From: Novosphingobium sp. FSW06-99
GTDB taxonomy: Bacteria; Pseudomonadota; Alphaproteobacteria; Sphingomonadales; Sphingomonadaceae
DNA: 64,000 bases
Reading direction: 5' to 3'
NCBI RefSeq assembly: GCF_001519065.1
Contig: NZ_KQ954253.1
Coordinates: forward strand, 194,062 to 258,061
Under the pieces are notes generated by a model. The model made no database searches. It worked only from the letters and a program-made list of their open reading frames with translations, and was not told the origin of the DNA. Made by a program: the position numbers and the translations under genes. Every line of letters begins with the position of its first letter. Within the stretch, counting starts at the first letter, position 1. Below are positions 37,737-46,354 of the stretch, in pieces.

Positions 37737-38377
37737 CCGAGCGCATCACGCAAGTCAATTTCGCCAAAGGCGAACTTGGCCCGCAGCTTTATGGCCGCTT
37801 TGACGTCGACACATGGCAATCCGCGCTGCGCAAGGCGCGCAACGTGATCGTGATGAAGTATGGAGGGGTGACCAAGCGCCCCGGGACCCGGTTGGTCGGC
37901 CAGGTGATCAATCCCACCGAGCCTACCCGGCTGATCCCGTTCCAGTTCTCGATGACACAGGCTTACGCGCTGGAAATGGGCCAGGGCTATATGGCGCCTT
38001 GTGCGCTGGGCGGACGCGTCCTGGCCAATGAGCAGCCGATTGCCGGGATCACCAACACCGTCCACGCACAATTGACCATCCCCTATCATGGTCTGTCGGT
38101 TGGCAGTCTCGTTTATATCGACGGGGTCATCGGGGGCATGGGAGCGGTCCTGAATTACCGCACCTGGACCGTGGTCTCGGTGATCGATGCAAACACCGTG
38201 ACGATCAATGCCGACACATCCACATGCGCCGTTTTTGCGGGCTGTACCGGTGGAACGGCCAATACCGTACCGCCGGTGGTGGTCCCGCCGCCGACCGTCG
38301 CGCCCCCTGTCTCTGCCCCCGCAGCCCCAACCGTATCTTACGGTGGCGGAATTGGCGCCAACAGTCTGGAGGATTGA
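37733..38377 (+). CDS. Tail nozzle-like protein, N-terminal part
   Basis: A 214-aa protein starting GTG 37733 (VTERITQVNFAKGELGPQLYGRFD), the usual start of the large tail tubular/nozzle proteins. It ends in a proline-rich stretch (PPVVVPPPTVAPPVSAPAAP) at TGA 38375. The rest of the expected protein continues in another frame from 38382, so this may be the N-terminal half of a split gene. Confidence 0.75.
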   Translation: MTERITQVNFAKGELGPQLYGRFDVDTWQSALRKARNVIVMKYGGVTKRPGTRLVGQVINPTEPTRLIPFQFSMTQAYALEMGQGYMAPCALGGRVLANEQPIAGITNTVHAQLTIPYHGLSVGSLVYIDGVIGGMGAVLNYRTWTVVSVIDANTVTINADTSTCAVFAGCTGGTANTVPPVVVPPPTVAPPVSAPAAPTVSYGGGIGANSLED

Positions 38378-38381
38378 TCCG

Positions 38382-40184
38382 ATGGGAGCTTCGCTCGTTT
38401 ACCACGCGGGATCGCCTTACAATGGTGTGGATCTGGCCGATCTCGATTACGAACAGACCGCCGACACGCTCTATCTGGCGCATCTGAACTATCCCCCCAC
38501 TAAGCTGGTGCGTTCGGACAATGCGAGCTGGTCGTTTGCCACGGTGACATTTGTGCCGGGAATATCACCGCCATCCTCGACCACTGTGGCAGCGACGATC
38601 GCGGATGAGGATGCCGCCGACAGCGGCCTGAATTATTTCCCCGAAACCGCCGTCTATTGCGTGACCGCAGTGGACGACAACACAACCGAGGAAAGTATCG
38701 GATCGCCACCGGTCAGCGCCTACAACGATCTAACGCTGAAGCGCAATTACAATACCTTGAGTTGGCCAGCGGCATCCGGCGCAACGCGGTACAACGTCTA
38801 CAAGGCCAACAATACGCAGTTCTATGGCTATATCGGCACGACGACGCAGCTATCCTTCATCGATGACAACATCGGGCCAGCCTATGATCAGGCACCGCCG
38901 GTGGCCAACAATCCCTTTGCCATCGCGGGCAATTATCCATCGACGGTGACGTTGTTTCAGCAGCGTTCGATCTGGGCCCGTTCGACCAACGTGCCGCATG
39001 GCATCTGGACATCGAAATCGGCGCTGATCGAAAACATGGACTATTCCAGGCCGTTGCGTGCCGACGACGCGATGAGCTTTGCGATCATGGCCGGGCAAGT
39101 CAACTCGGTGAACCAGTTGACATCGACCACCACGCTGCTCGCGCTGACCAGCAACAATGTGTTCAAGATCGATGGCGACGGCAATGGCGCACCGCTTGAT
39201 GGCGCCAGTCCGCCGGTGATCCAGCGCGAAGTGGGCCGGGGCTCTTCGCGCTTGCCCCCGCTCGTGGTCGACAATGTGGTGTTTTATGTGCCCTCGCTCG
39301 GGTCATCGATCCGCAGCCTGGGCTATGATTTCACCATGGACGGGCTGCGCGCCAACGACATCACGATTTTTTCGCCGCACTTTTTCCTCGGCCACACGAT
39401 CGTGTCGTGGTGTTACAGTCAGGAACCTTGCTCGCTGATCTGGGCGGCGCGCGATGATGGCGTGCTGCTGTGCTTTACCTGGGAGCAGGAACAGAATGTC
39501 TGGGGTTGGACCGAGTGCCAGACTGACGGCCTGGTGCAATCGGTCTGTTCGATCACAGAAGACGGCGAGGATCGCGTCTATCTGATCGTCCAGCGGACCA
39601 TCAATGGGCAGACCTACCGCTTTGTCGAGCGAATGGTGTCGCACTTTTGGGATACGCTGGCAGAAAGCTGTTTTCTTGACTGCGCGGTTTCCGCCAGTTT
39701 TGCGACCCCGCAATCGACATTTACCGGCCTGTGGCATCTCGAAGGTGCGACCAACGTAGCTGGCTTGGTCGATGGCGTCCCGGTGACCGGGCTGACCGTG
39801 ACCAATGGCAGCGTTACGTTGCCCGCGTCGATCGACAGCGGGTCGGTCGTATCATTTGGCCTGCCTTATAGCGTCGATATCGAGACGTTGCCGTTGCGCA
39901 TCAATGTCCCTGGCGAAGGATCGAATATCGGCAAGATCCAGAACCCGACCAAATCGGTGTTTACCCTGAGCCAGACCGGCCCGATCAACGCCGGGATCGG
40001 CTATACCGACTTGTTCCCGGTGCCGCCGCGCATGACCGATCCGCCAAACGCGCTGTTTGACGGTGTCTATCTGATGTCGATGGACAACAAAGTGCGCGAC
40101 GAATGCACCGTGTGGATCAACCAGACCGCACCGATGCCGTTCACCCTGCTGGGCGTTGCGGTCGATCCGGTGATAGGCGGATGA
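38382..40184 (+). CDS. Tail nozzle-like protein, C-terminal part
   Basis: A 600-aa protein from ATG 38382 with GGAGG 9 bp upstream (38368-38372). It begins MGASLVYHAGSPYNGVDLADL, matching the interior of the expected protein, and contains a fibronectin-like segment (~100-165) and FTMDGLRANDITIFSPHFF. It forms the lower tail tube. Reading frame is +1 relative to the first part. Confidence 0.78.
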   Translation: MGASLVYHAGSPYNGVDLADLDYEQTADTLYLAHLNYPPTKLVRSDNASWSFATVTFVPGISPPSSTTVAATIADEDAADSGLNYFPETAVYCVTAVDDNTTEESIGSPPVSAYNDLTLKRNYNTLSWPAASGATRYNVYKANNTQFYGYIGTTTQLSFIDDNIGPAYDQAPPVANNPFAIAGNYPSTVTLFQQRSIWARSTNVPHGIWTSKSALIENMDYSRPLRADDAMSFAIMAGQVNSVNQLTSTTTLLALTSNNVFKIDGDGNGAPLDGASPPVIQREVGRGSSRLPPLVVDNVVFYVPSLGSSIRSLGYDFTMDGLRANDITIFSPHFFLGHTIVSWCYSQEPCSLIWAARDDGVLLCFTWEQEQNVWGWTECQTDGLVQSVCSITEDGEDRVYLIVQRTINGQTYRFVERMVSHFWDTLAESCFLDCAVSASFATPQSTFTGLWHLEGATNVAGLVDGVPVTGLTVTNGSVTLPASIDSGSVVSFGLPYSVDIETLPLRINVPGEGSNIGKIQNPTKSVFTLSQTGPINAGIGYTDLFPVPPRMTDPPNALFDGVYLMSMDNKVRDECTVWINQTAPMPFTLLGVAVDPVIGG

Positions 40185-40654
40185 CCGGTCGCCTGACCGC
40201 CCCGATCCGGCTGGTGCCCGGCGCCGCCGGCCACATCGACAGCCTGGCCGGGCGGATGCGGCGGATCGACCGGATCGAATGCGCAGCAATGGGGCAGACC
40301 CCGCAACAGGCGCTCTGCCACGGATTGTCGGCGGGCGCGCGGACATGGACCGCGCTGATCGGCGACGAACCACACGCCATGTTTGGCGTGGTGATCGAAC
40401 CGGCCTGCGCCGACATGGCAATTCCGTGGTTTCTGGGCAGCGATCAGGTGGCGCGCAGCGGCCGACTGCTGCTTGCGTGCGGCCCTGGCATCATCGCCGC
40501 GATGCATCGGCACGGTCGCCGCCTTTGCAATTTCGTGTCCTCGGACAACCGACAGGCCATCCGCCTGCTCGAACACTGGGGATTTACTGTGGAACAGGAT
40601 CCTGTCGTCACGCGCGATGTCGCGTTTCGGCGTTTCATCCGGGAGATCAAGTGA
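40181..40654 (+). CDS. GNAT-like phage protein (DUF2833-type)
   Basis: A 157-aa protein overlapping its neighbours by ATGA/TGATG. The C-terminal NFVSSDNRQAIRLLEHWGF is typical of the acetyltransferase fold. T7-like gp13 occupies this position; role in virion assembly is likely but unproven. Confidence 0.7.
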   Translation: MTGRLTAPIRLVPGAAGHIDSLAGRMRRIDRIECAAMGQTPQQALCHGLSAGARTWTALIGDEPHAMFGVVIEPACADMAIPWFLGSDQVARSGRLLLACGPGIIAAMHRHGRRLCNFVSSDNRQAIRLLEHWGFTVEQDPVVTRDVAFRRFIREIK

Positions 40655-41238
40655 TGTGCGCGCCCGTCGTTCCCCTTATCGCCACCGGGCTGAGTGCCAT
40701 CGGCACCGGGGTCAGCATGGCCTCGTCGATCGGACAGGCGCGCGCTCAGGCCGCCGCGGCAGATGCCAATGCAGCCGCCGAAAGCAACGCGGCCCAGATC
40801 AGCCAGCAGAACATGCGCCAGGACGCCTTGCAACAATACCAGCAGATGGGCCAGGTCAGCGGGCAACAGAACATGATGGCCGCAGCCAGCGGCGATGCCA
40901 CTGGCTATGGCACGGCTGCCAACGCGCTCAACGGCACGCAGATCATGGGCCAGCAAAATCTTTCGCGAATCTACGCGCAGGGCAACCAGAACCTGATGGG
41001 CGCCGATATCGGCGTCGCCAATGATCTGGCCCAGGCCAATGCTGCCAACAGCCGGGGCGACGCCGCACTGGCAGGTGGCCTGTTCAATCTGGGCGCAGGC
41101 CTGTTTGCGGGCGGATCAGGCAGCAGCTTGTCCACCGGACTGTCAGGGGGGCTGGCTTCGCTTGGCACAGGTTCGTCCGGGACCGCGCTGGGCGGTGCAA
41201 GCCAGTATGCGCCGTTCAGGGCGGGAATGGGGCTATGA
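40654..41238 (+). CDS. Internal virion protein (gp14-like)
   Basis: A 194-aa protein. A glycine/alanine hydrophobic N-terminus (VPLIATGLSAIGTGVSMASSIGQ), a glutamine-rich helical centre (QNMRQDALQQYQQMG) and a Gly/Ser-rich C-terminus, typical of small ejection proteins. Confidence 0.7.
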   Translation: MCAPVVPLIATGLSAIGTGVSMASSIGQARAQAAAADANAAAESNAAQISQQNMRQDALQQYQQMGQVSGQQNMMAAASGDATGYGTAANALNGTQIMGQQNLSRIYAQGNQNLMGADIGVANDLAQANAANSRGDAALAGGLFNLGAGLFAGGSGSSLSTGLSGGLASLGTGSSGTALGGASQYAPFRAGMGL

Positions 41239-43067
41239 TGCGCGCGCCGACATTCACGCCGACCTATGTTCCGATCCACGCCTACAAGGCGCGGTTTTCC
41301 GCGCCGGAGGGCCCCAACCTGGCGGGCACCATTGGTCGCGTGCTGGCTGCCGGGGGTGCCGAACTTGCCCCCGTCGGAGGACTGCGGTCCGCGATCCAGG
41401 CGCTGAGCGACGACACGGCCGGGCGCGGACGCGCCTTGCAGGACCGTGTCGCGCTAGCCAACCTGGTCGATACCCATGCCGGGTTGCAAGGCGGTGCCGC
41501 AGTCACGGCGCAACCGCAGGCGCTGGACGAACTCGACCGGATAAAGGCCGATGGCCAGGCGACGCTGGCCAGTCCCGGCATGATCGCAGCCTATGACCAG
41601 CAGATGGCGCCCGCCATCGCCGATGCCGCAAATCGCATCACTGGCCATGCTGTGCAGCAAATGGCCGTCGAGCGACAGGCCGTCGCTGACCAGACCATGC
41701 AGGCCGCGCAACAATCGGCGGCAGCGGCCTGGCAGGACCCGACCCGCTTCGTCGACGGACTCGGCGCGGTGCATGCCCTTGCCGTGGGGCAAGCCGGTCC
41801 CGAAGCAAGCGTTGAAGATCGCGCCAACGCTGCGCGTGCCGCAGTCGGCGGCGCCGTGGCCAGCGCGGTCGGACAAGCGCTGGCCGCCGGTGAACCGGAA
41901 TTTGCCGCCCACATCGTCGGTGGGTGGGGCGACACGCTGACCCCGGCGGCCTATCAACTGGCGGTAGCCCGTCTTGGCCACGCGGCGCAGAGCCAGCGTA
42001 TGGACACGATCTTTGCCCAGGCAAGCGGCGGCGATGCTCCTGCAAGCGCACTTGATACCTCGCCTGGTGCCCGATCGCCCGACACCGTGGCGATCCCAGC
42101 TCCGGTTGGTGCCGCAGTCTATCCGCTTGCGGGCGGCAGAGTGGCCTCAATCGGCGACGGATCCGACAAGGCAACGGTGCGAATCGTGCACCCCGATGGC
42201 AGCAGCGCAACATATGGCGGGCTGGGCCTGGCCTCTGTTGCGCCGGGCGATCTTGTCACGCCTGCGCATGTGATCGGCAGCGCCGGGCCGGTGATGACGC
42301 TGGCTGCCGCGACGCCTGCAGGCGACACGGTCGATGCCAATGGCCTGTTGCGCAGCGCCGGTGGGGCCGGGACGATGATCGGCTCTGGGAATGCGCCGCG
42401 CGGCTGGGATATGCCAACCGTGCTCAACCGGATTGCCCAGCGTCAGGATATGTCGCCCGATGACAAGGCGCTTGCCGCAAATTTGGCCCAGCGGCGAATG
42501 GCGGGAGACCAGGCGCAACTGGCAAATGCCGATCTTGCAGCAGGCCGTTCGGTGGTTTCGATCGCTGCTGCGGCACCGGACAGCATCACGCAGGCCGCCG
42601 ATCTGCCGCCGAATTTGACCGCACAGATGACGCCGACAACGCTTGCGCAAGTTGATGATGCACTGCGCGACAAGGCCGGGGCCCCTAGCCTGCCTTCGCC
42701 CGACAATCCGGTCGCGCTGCGACTGGAGCTTATGCAGCGGCAGTCACCGGGTCAGTTTGCGCAGATCAATCTAGCCCCGCTGATCGGCGCGTTGCACCCA
42801 CAGGATCTGGCGCAGCTCGCTGCTGGCCAGGCGAACATTGCCGCAGGCCAAATGCCCGAACCTGCGCAGGATCCGCGTTCCGCAGTCCTTGATGCAATGG
42901 CTCTGCACGAATTCACCAACGGATCCAGCCTTCCGGATGAGACGTTGCCCGTGATCAAGGATCAGGCCGAAACGCAGCTTCGGCTCAACCGGATCGATCT
43001 GTCCGATCGCCCGTCGATTGCCAACACCGTAAGCGATGCGATCCAAAGCCAGGTCAATCCATCGTAG
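41235..43067 (+). CDS. Large internal virion protein with degenerate M23-like domain
   Basis: A 610-aa protein overlapping gp14-like by ATGA. Residues ~290-355 (VYPLAGGRVASIGDG...VHPDGSSATYGGLGL...APGDLVTPAHVIGSAG) match the LytM/M23 fold, but the metal-binding HxH of the YAHL motif is YGGL here. It is probably structural rather than an active peptidase. The rest is helical and repetitive, as in ejection proteins. Confidence 0.75.
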   Translation: MMRAPTFTPTYVPIHAYKARFSAPEGPNLAGTIGRVLAAGGAELAPVGGLRSAIQALSDDTAGRGRALQDRVALANLVDTHAGLQGGAAVTAQPQALDELDRIKADGQATLASPGMIAAYDQQMAPAIADAANRITGHAVQQMAVERQAVADQTMQAAQQSAAAAWQDPTRFVDGLGAVHALAVGQAGPEASVEDRANAARAAVGGAVASAVGQALAAGEPEFAAHIVGGWGDTLTPAAYQLAVARLGHAAQSQRMDTIFAQASGGDAPASALDTSPGARSPDTVAIPAPVGAAVYPLAGGRVASIGDGSDKATVRIVHPDGSSATYGGLGLASVAPGDLVTPAHVIGSAGPVMTLAAATPAGDTVDANGLLRSAGGAGTMIGSGNAPRGWDMPTVLNRIAQRQDMSPDDKALAANLAQRRMAGDQAQLANADLAAGRSVVSIAAAAPDSITQAADLPPNLTAQMTPTTLAQVDDALRDKAGAPSLPSPDNPVALRLELMQRQSPGQFAQINLAPLIGALHPQDLAQLAAGQANIAAGQMPEPAQDPRSAVLDAMALHEFTNGSSLPDETLPVIKDQAETQLRLNRIDLSDRPSIANTVSDAIQSQVNPS

Positions 43068-43125
43068 ATCTGACCTGCAGGCGCGCTCTCGTGTTGCGTC
43101 TCCAATATACCCCCCCCGCCAGCCA

Positions 43126-43154
43126 GCGCCCCGATCCCCGGCGGATCGGGCGCA
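43126..43154. repeat. Inverted repeat before the 43166 gene
   Basis: A GC-rich imperfect hairpin (GCGCCCCGATCC ... GGATCGGGCGC) lies just before the AAGGAG site of the 43166 gene. It could be a processing or terminator hairpin between the virion and lysis/tail genes. Confidence 0.4.
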
Positions 43155-43165
43155 AGGAGTGACGC

Positions 43166-43729
43166 ATGGCCGATATCATCACCCCTTACCTCCTCCCCGG
43201 TCTTAATGGCAGTGTCGTTGAAAAGCGTCTTGTCGACATGGGCGACGGAACATTTGCGGAAATGACCACAACGGTACTTGCCGCCAGCACCAACACCGTC
43301 GGTACAGTCAATCTGGGATCGCTGGGCGGTGCGGCCACCGCGGCGAACCAGGCCATTGGCAATGCAACGCTATCGACACTGACATCCCCCTTTGTCGGGG
43401 CAACATCGTCCCCGTTGACGGCGAACATCAACGACACGGCAAACCATGTCATCGGACCATTTGCGCCCCAGCTTTCACGCCAGATCTGGTTGACGCTCAA
43501 CGCCACTGCCGCGGCGTCGGGCAGTGCACAATTGCTGCGGTCGAACGACGGCGGCGCCACCCAGATCGGCGTGACACAAGGTGGCGGGATCGCTGCATCA
43601 TATCAGTTCACCAATGTGAGCGGCGCCATCGTCAACGAACCGATCCTGATCGAGACCGATACGACTGCAAGTTATTACTTGTCGATCACGCTTACCGCCG
43701 GAAGCTTGACCGTGCGCGTGGCGCAGTGA
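43166..43729 (+). CDS. Phage structural protein of unknown role
   Basis: A 187-aa beta-rich protein (MADIITPYLLPGLNGSVVEKR...) with an AAGGAG site. It has no recognised catalytic motif. Position suggests a tail or fibre component. Confidence 0.55.
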   Translation: MADIITPYLLPGLNGSVVEKRLVDMGDGTFAEMTTTVLAASTNTVGTVNLGSLGGAATAANQAIGNATLSTLTSPFVGATSSPLTANINDTANHVIGPFAPQLSRQIWLTLNATAAASGSAQLLRSNDGGATQIGVTQGGGIAASYQFTNVSGAIVNEPILIETDTTASYYLSITLTAGSLTVRVAQ

Positions 43730-43736
43730 ACGCACC

Positions 43737-43976
43737 ATGGCAGACCCCACAACCTACAGCGATCTGCACCGCGACCTTGGTCGTGTGGAGGGGGGGCTTG
43801 AGGCGATGGAAAAGCGCTTCGACCGTGTTGAGGAAACGCTTGAACGGATCGACGATCGCCTGGCCCGCATCGAGGCCAGCGAAAATGAGCGCAAGGGCGC
43901 GTGGTGGGCGATCGTGACCATTGCGGCCGTGATCGGCGCGTTTGCCGGCACCCTCATCAGCCATTTCTGGAAATAG
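43737..43976 (+). CDS. Coiled-coil membrane protein, XhlA/holin-like
   Basis: A 79-aa protein with an N-terminal coiled coil (LGRVEGGLEAMEKRFDRVEETLERIDDRLARIEA) and a single C-terminal transmembrane helix (AIVTIAAVIGAFAGTLISHFW). This layout is that of phage lysis-accessory proteins. It lies next to the endolysin gene. Confidence 0.7.
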   Translation: MADPTTYSDLHRDLGRVEGGLEAMEKRFDRVEETLERIDDRLARIEASENERKGAWWAIVTIAAVIGAFAGTLISHFWK

Positions 43977-43978
43977 CA

Positions 43979-44503
43979 ATGCTGCACACATTCACCGATG
44001 CGCTGCATATCGTGCTGCGCGAAGAAGGCGGTTTTGTCGATGACGCCCGTGATCCCGGCGGAGCGACCAATCTCGGCGTCACAGCGCGCACATGGCGTGC
44101 GTGGAGCGGGCAACCCGCGACCCTTGACGTCATGAAAGGGCTGACCGCCGCGAAAGTCGCCCCTCTCTACAAAGGGTGGTTCTGGGACAAGATTGCCGGC
44201 GACAAACTGCCGATCGGACTGGCGTTGGCGGTGTTCGACAGCGCGGTCAACGGCGGTCCGGGCTCTGCGGTCAAACTGTTGCAAGGCATCGTCGGCGCGC
44301 CTGGGGACGGACAACCGGGCCCGACCACGCTCAACGCGGTGGGAACCTATGCCAGCAAGATCGGCCTCACGAAATTGGTGTGCCGGTTCAGCGACGCCCG
44401 CCGGGATCACTATGGCGCGCTGCCCACCTTTGCGGTGTTCGGCAAAGGTTGGCTGGCACGGGTCGCGCGCATTGAAAAGGATGCGCTGGCATGGGCTGGC
44501 TGA
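43979..44503 (+). CDS. Endolysin, GH108 muramidase
   Basis: A 174-aa protein, start LHTFTDALHIVLREEGGFVDD with the catalytic Glu in the EGGF motif, then DPGGATNLGVTARTWR and AVFDSAVNGG. It hydrolyses peptidoglycan between MurNAc and GlcNAc. No signal peptide is seen, so the holin is needed for release. Overlaps the holin gene by 13 bp. Confidence 0.92.
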   Translation: MLHTFTDALHIVLREEGGFVDDARDPGGATNLGVTARTWRAWSGQPATLDVMKGLTAAKVAPLYKGWFWDKIAGDKLPIGLALAVFDSAVNGGPGSAVKLLQGIVGAPGDGQPGPTTLNAVGTYASKIGLTKLVCRFSDARRDHYGALPTFAVFGKGWLARVARIEKDALAWAG

Positions 44504-44781
44504 AACAGGCGCTGACCGGTGCCGACAACCAGACGATCGCCATCGGACGATTGATCGGCTTTTCGATCGCGCTCGTCCTGCTGATCGGCTTACCGGTGAC
44601 GGCCGCCGCCACGATCATCGCAGGGATCGTGAAGGTTGAGACCTGGGCGACCTTCATGACTGCCCTACAGGTCTATGTCCCGCTGGTGGTCGCGGCGATC
44701 GGCGGTCTGGTCTGGGGCACCAATTCGACGGAGCCCCGCCCGCATCGCGATTTTGATGATGGGCAGCGCCCAACTTCCTGA
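44491..44781 (+). CDS. Probable holin
   Basis: A 96-aa protein with two transmembrane segments (~residues 17-45 and 55-80) and a charged C-terminus. Overlap with the endolysin gene and topology fit a class II-like holin. Confidence 0.75.
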   Translation: MGWLKQALTGADNQTIAIGRLIGFSIALVLLIGLPVTAAATIIAGIVKVETWATFMTALQVYVPLVVAAIGGLVWGTNSTEPRPHRDFDDGQRPTS

Positions 44782-44804
44782 CTCTTTTCCACCGGAGCAT
44801 CCCG

Positions 44805-45542
44805 ATGAAACTGACACGCATCCTTGCGCTGTACGCGCTTAGCTGGATCCCGCTGACGGCGGTTGCGCAGACGGCGCAGGCGCCGACCTATCAAAAGGGC
44901 AACCAGGTCACGACAGCCGACGGTATTTTCGTGGTCGACAAAAACGGCAATCCGTTTGGCACGAGCGGCAATCCGCTCAACACTTTCGATAGCAACACCG
45001 CGACCGTCGCCGCCGCGATCAACGCTCCGCTGAATGCCCAGGTAACCCACGCGGTCCTGGTCGGCGCGGTTGAAGGCGCGACGGCGGTGGGCACGTCGAG
45101 CGCCTATCCCTTGACCATTCAGGGAAATGCGAGCGGCGTGGCTGTACCGATCAGCGGCGCTCCCACTGTCGCAACCGGCACCAACGGGGCAGTCAGCCTG
45201 ATTCAAGGCGCAAGCACTGTGGCGATTTCGGCCACCACCAGCGGTACCGTGCAGCTCGTGGCGCTGGCGTCGGGAAAATCGATCTATGTGACCCATGTCC
45301 ATGTGATCACCGCGACGTCGGCGGGGTTTGCGCTGGTCTATGGCACCGGCACCAATTGCGGCAGCGGCACCACCTATCTCGATGGTGCCAACGGCAACAC
45401 CATGGCCTTTACCGCCAACAGCGGATATTCAGCCGGCGTCGGGCTTGGGCCGGTCTATGTCGTGCCATCTGGCAATGCGCTGTGCGCGGTCTTTTCCACT
45501 GCCGCGAACTATGCCGGTTCGCTCACGTATTCGCAGTTCTGA
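44805..45542 (+). CDS. Exported phage-region protein 1
   Basis: A 245-aa protein with a clear signal peptide (MKLTRILALYALSWIPLTAVAQ) and a Ser/Thr/Ala-rich beta-repeat body (VAISATTSGTVQLVAL...). It may be a fibre or tail-spike-associated protein, but a signal peptide is unexpected for a virion protein. No enzyme motif is seen. Confidence 0.6.
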   Translation: MKLTRILALYALSWIPLTAVAQTAQAPTYQKGNQVTTADGIFVVDKNGNPFGTSGNPLNTFDSNTATVAAAINAPLNAQVTHAVLVGAVEGATAVGTSSAYPLTIQGNASGVAVPISGAPTVATGTNGAVSLIQGASTVAISATTSGTVQLVALASGKSIYVTHVHVITATSAGFALVYGTGTNCGSGTTYLDGANGNTMAFTANSGYSAGVGLGPVYVVPSGNALCAVFSTAANYAGSLTYSQF

Positions 45543-45544
45543 CG

Positions 45545-46354
45545 ATGCGGCAGGTATTCGCCCTTCTAGCCCTGGCGATCGCGTGGATGTCCGCGCCCGA
45601 TGCCAGCGCGCAGACTGTCACCAAAGTCGCCGATGTCACATGCACCACATCGGCCACGACGTGCACTGCGCCAATCACGGCGGCGGTGCCGGCCGGATCA
45701 TTTCTCGTGGTGGTGGTGGTCGATCAGACGACACCGTCATCCAAACCGGCCATTGCCGACAATGCCGCCACCACAAATTGCAGCGGTGCCTATCCGACAA
45801 ACGCCTTTCCCAATGTCTACAGCTACATCGCCGTCGCGGTGTGCGCTTCGACATCGGGCGCGATGACCAGCGGCACCACCTGCGGCAGCGGTGGCACCAC
45901 GCAATGCGCAATCACTATTACCGACACCGGCAGTTATTATTGGGCGATCCAGGCATACATCGTGTCGGGCCTCGTCGGTTATGACAAAGCGGGTGCGCAA
46001 GTCACCGGCACCACTCTGACGAATGGATTGCCCACCACGTTCGCGGCCTCACCGGGCCTTGGCTACAGTTCGGAGTGGGCGCTTGGCATCATCGCCCTGG
46101 GCACCGGCGCCACCAGCGACAGCATGGCCAGTTACACCGGGGGGTTTTCCTCGATCGGCGCACGGGTTGCCGGAGCCACCAACCGGCCCGAATTCTTCCT
46201 GTCGGCGCGCACATTGACCAACGGCACCGCCACGCTTGGCGCCACGCCCACCGCCAATTCTACCCATAACTACAATTCCGTCGTCCTGCTTTTTCAGACC
46301 GCCGCCACGTTTCGCCTTGGCTGTTTCGGACTGCTTTTGGGAGCTGGTTGCTGA
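45545..46354 (+). CDS. Exported phage-region protein 2
   Basis: A 269-aa protein with a signal peptide (MRQVFALLALAIAWMSAPDASAQ). The body is rich in Thr/Ser/Gly/Ala with scattered Cys. No recognised domain. Its stop overlaps the start of the fibre gene (TGATG). Confidence 0.6.
   Translation: MRQVFALLALAIAWMSAPDASAQTVTKVADVTCTTSATTCTAPITAAVPAGSFLVVVVVDQTTPSSKPAIADNAATTNCSGAYPTNAFPNVYSYIAVAVCASTSGAMTSGTTCGSGGTTQCAITITDTGSYYWAIQAYIVSGLVGYDKAGAQVTGTTLTNGLPTTFAASPGLGYSSEWALGIIALGTGATSDSMASYTGGFSSIGARVAGATNRPEFFLSARTLTNGTATLGATPTANSTHNYNSVVLLFQTAATFRLGCFGLLLGAGC

Noticed and set aside
38208..38377. Programmed ribosomal frameshift joining the two tail frames
   Set aside because: No standard slippery heptamer or clear stimulating stem was found, and the second ORF has its own GGAGG site.
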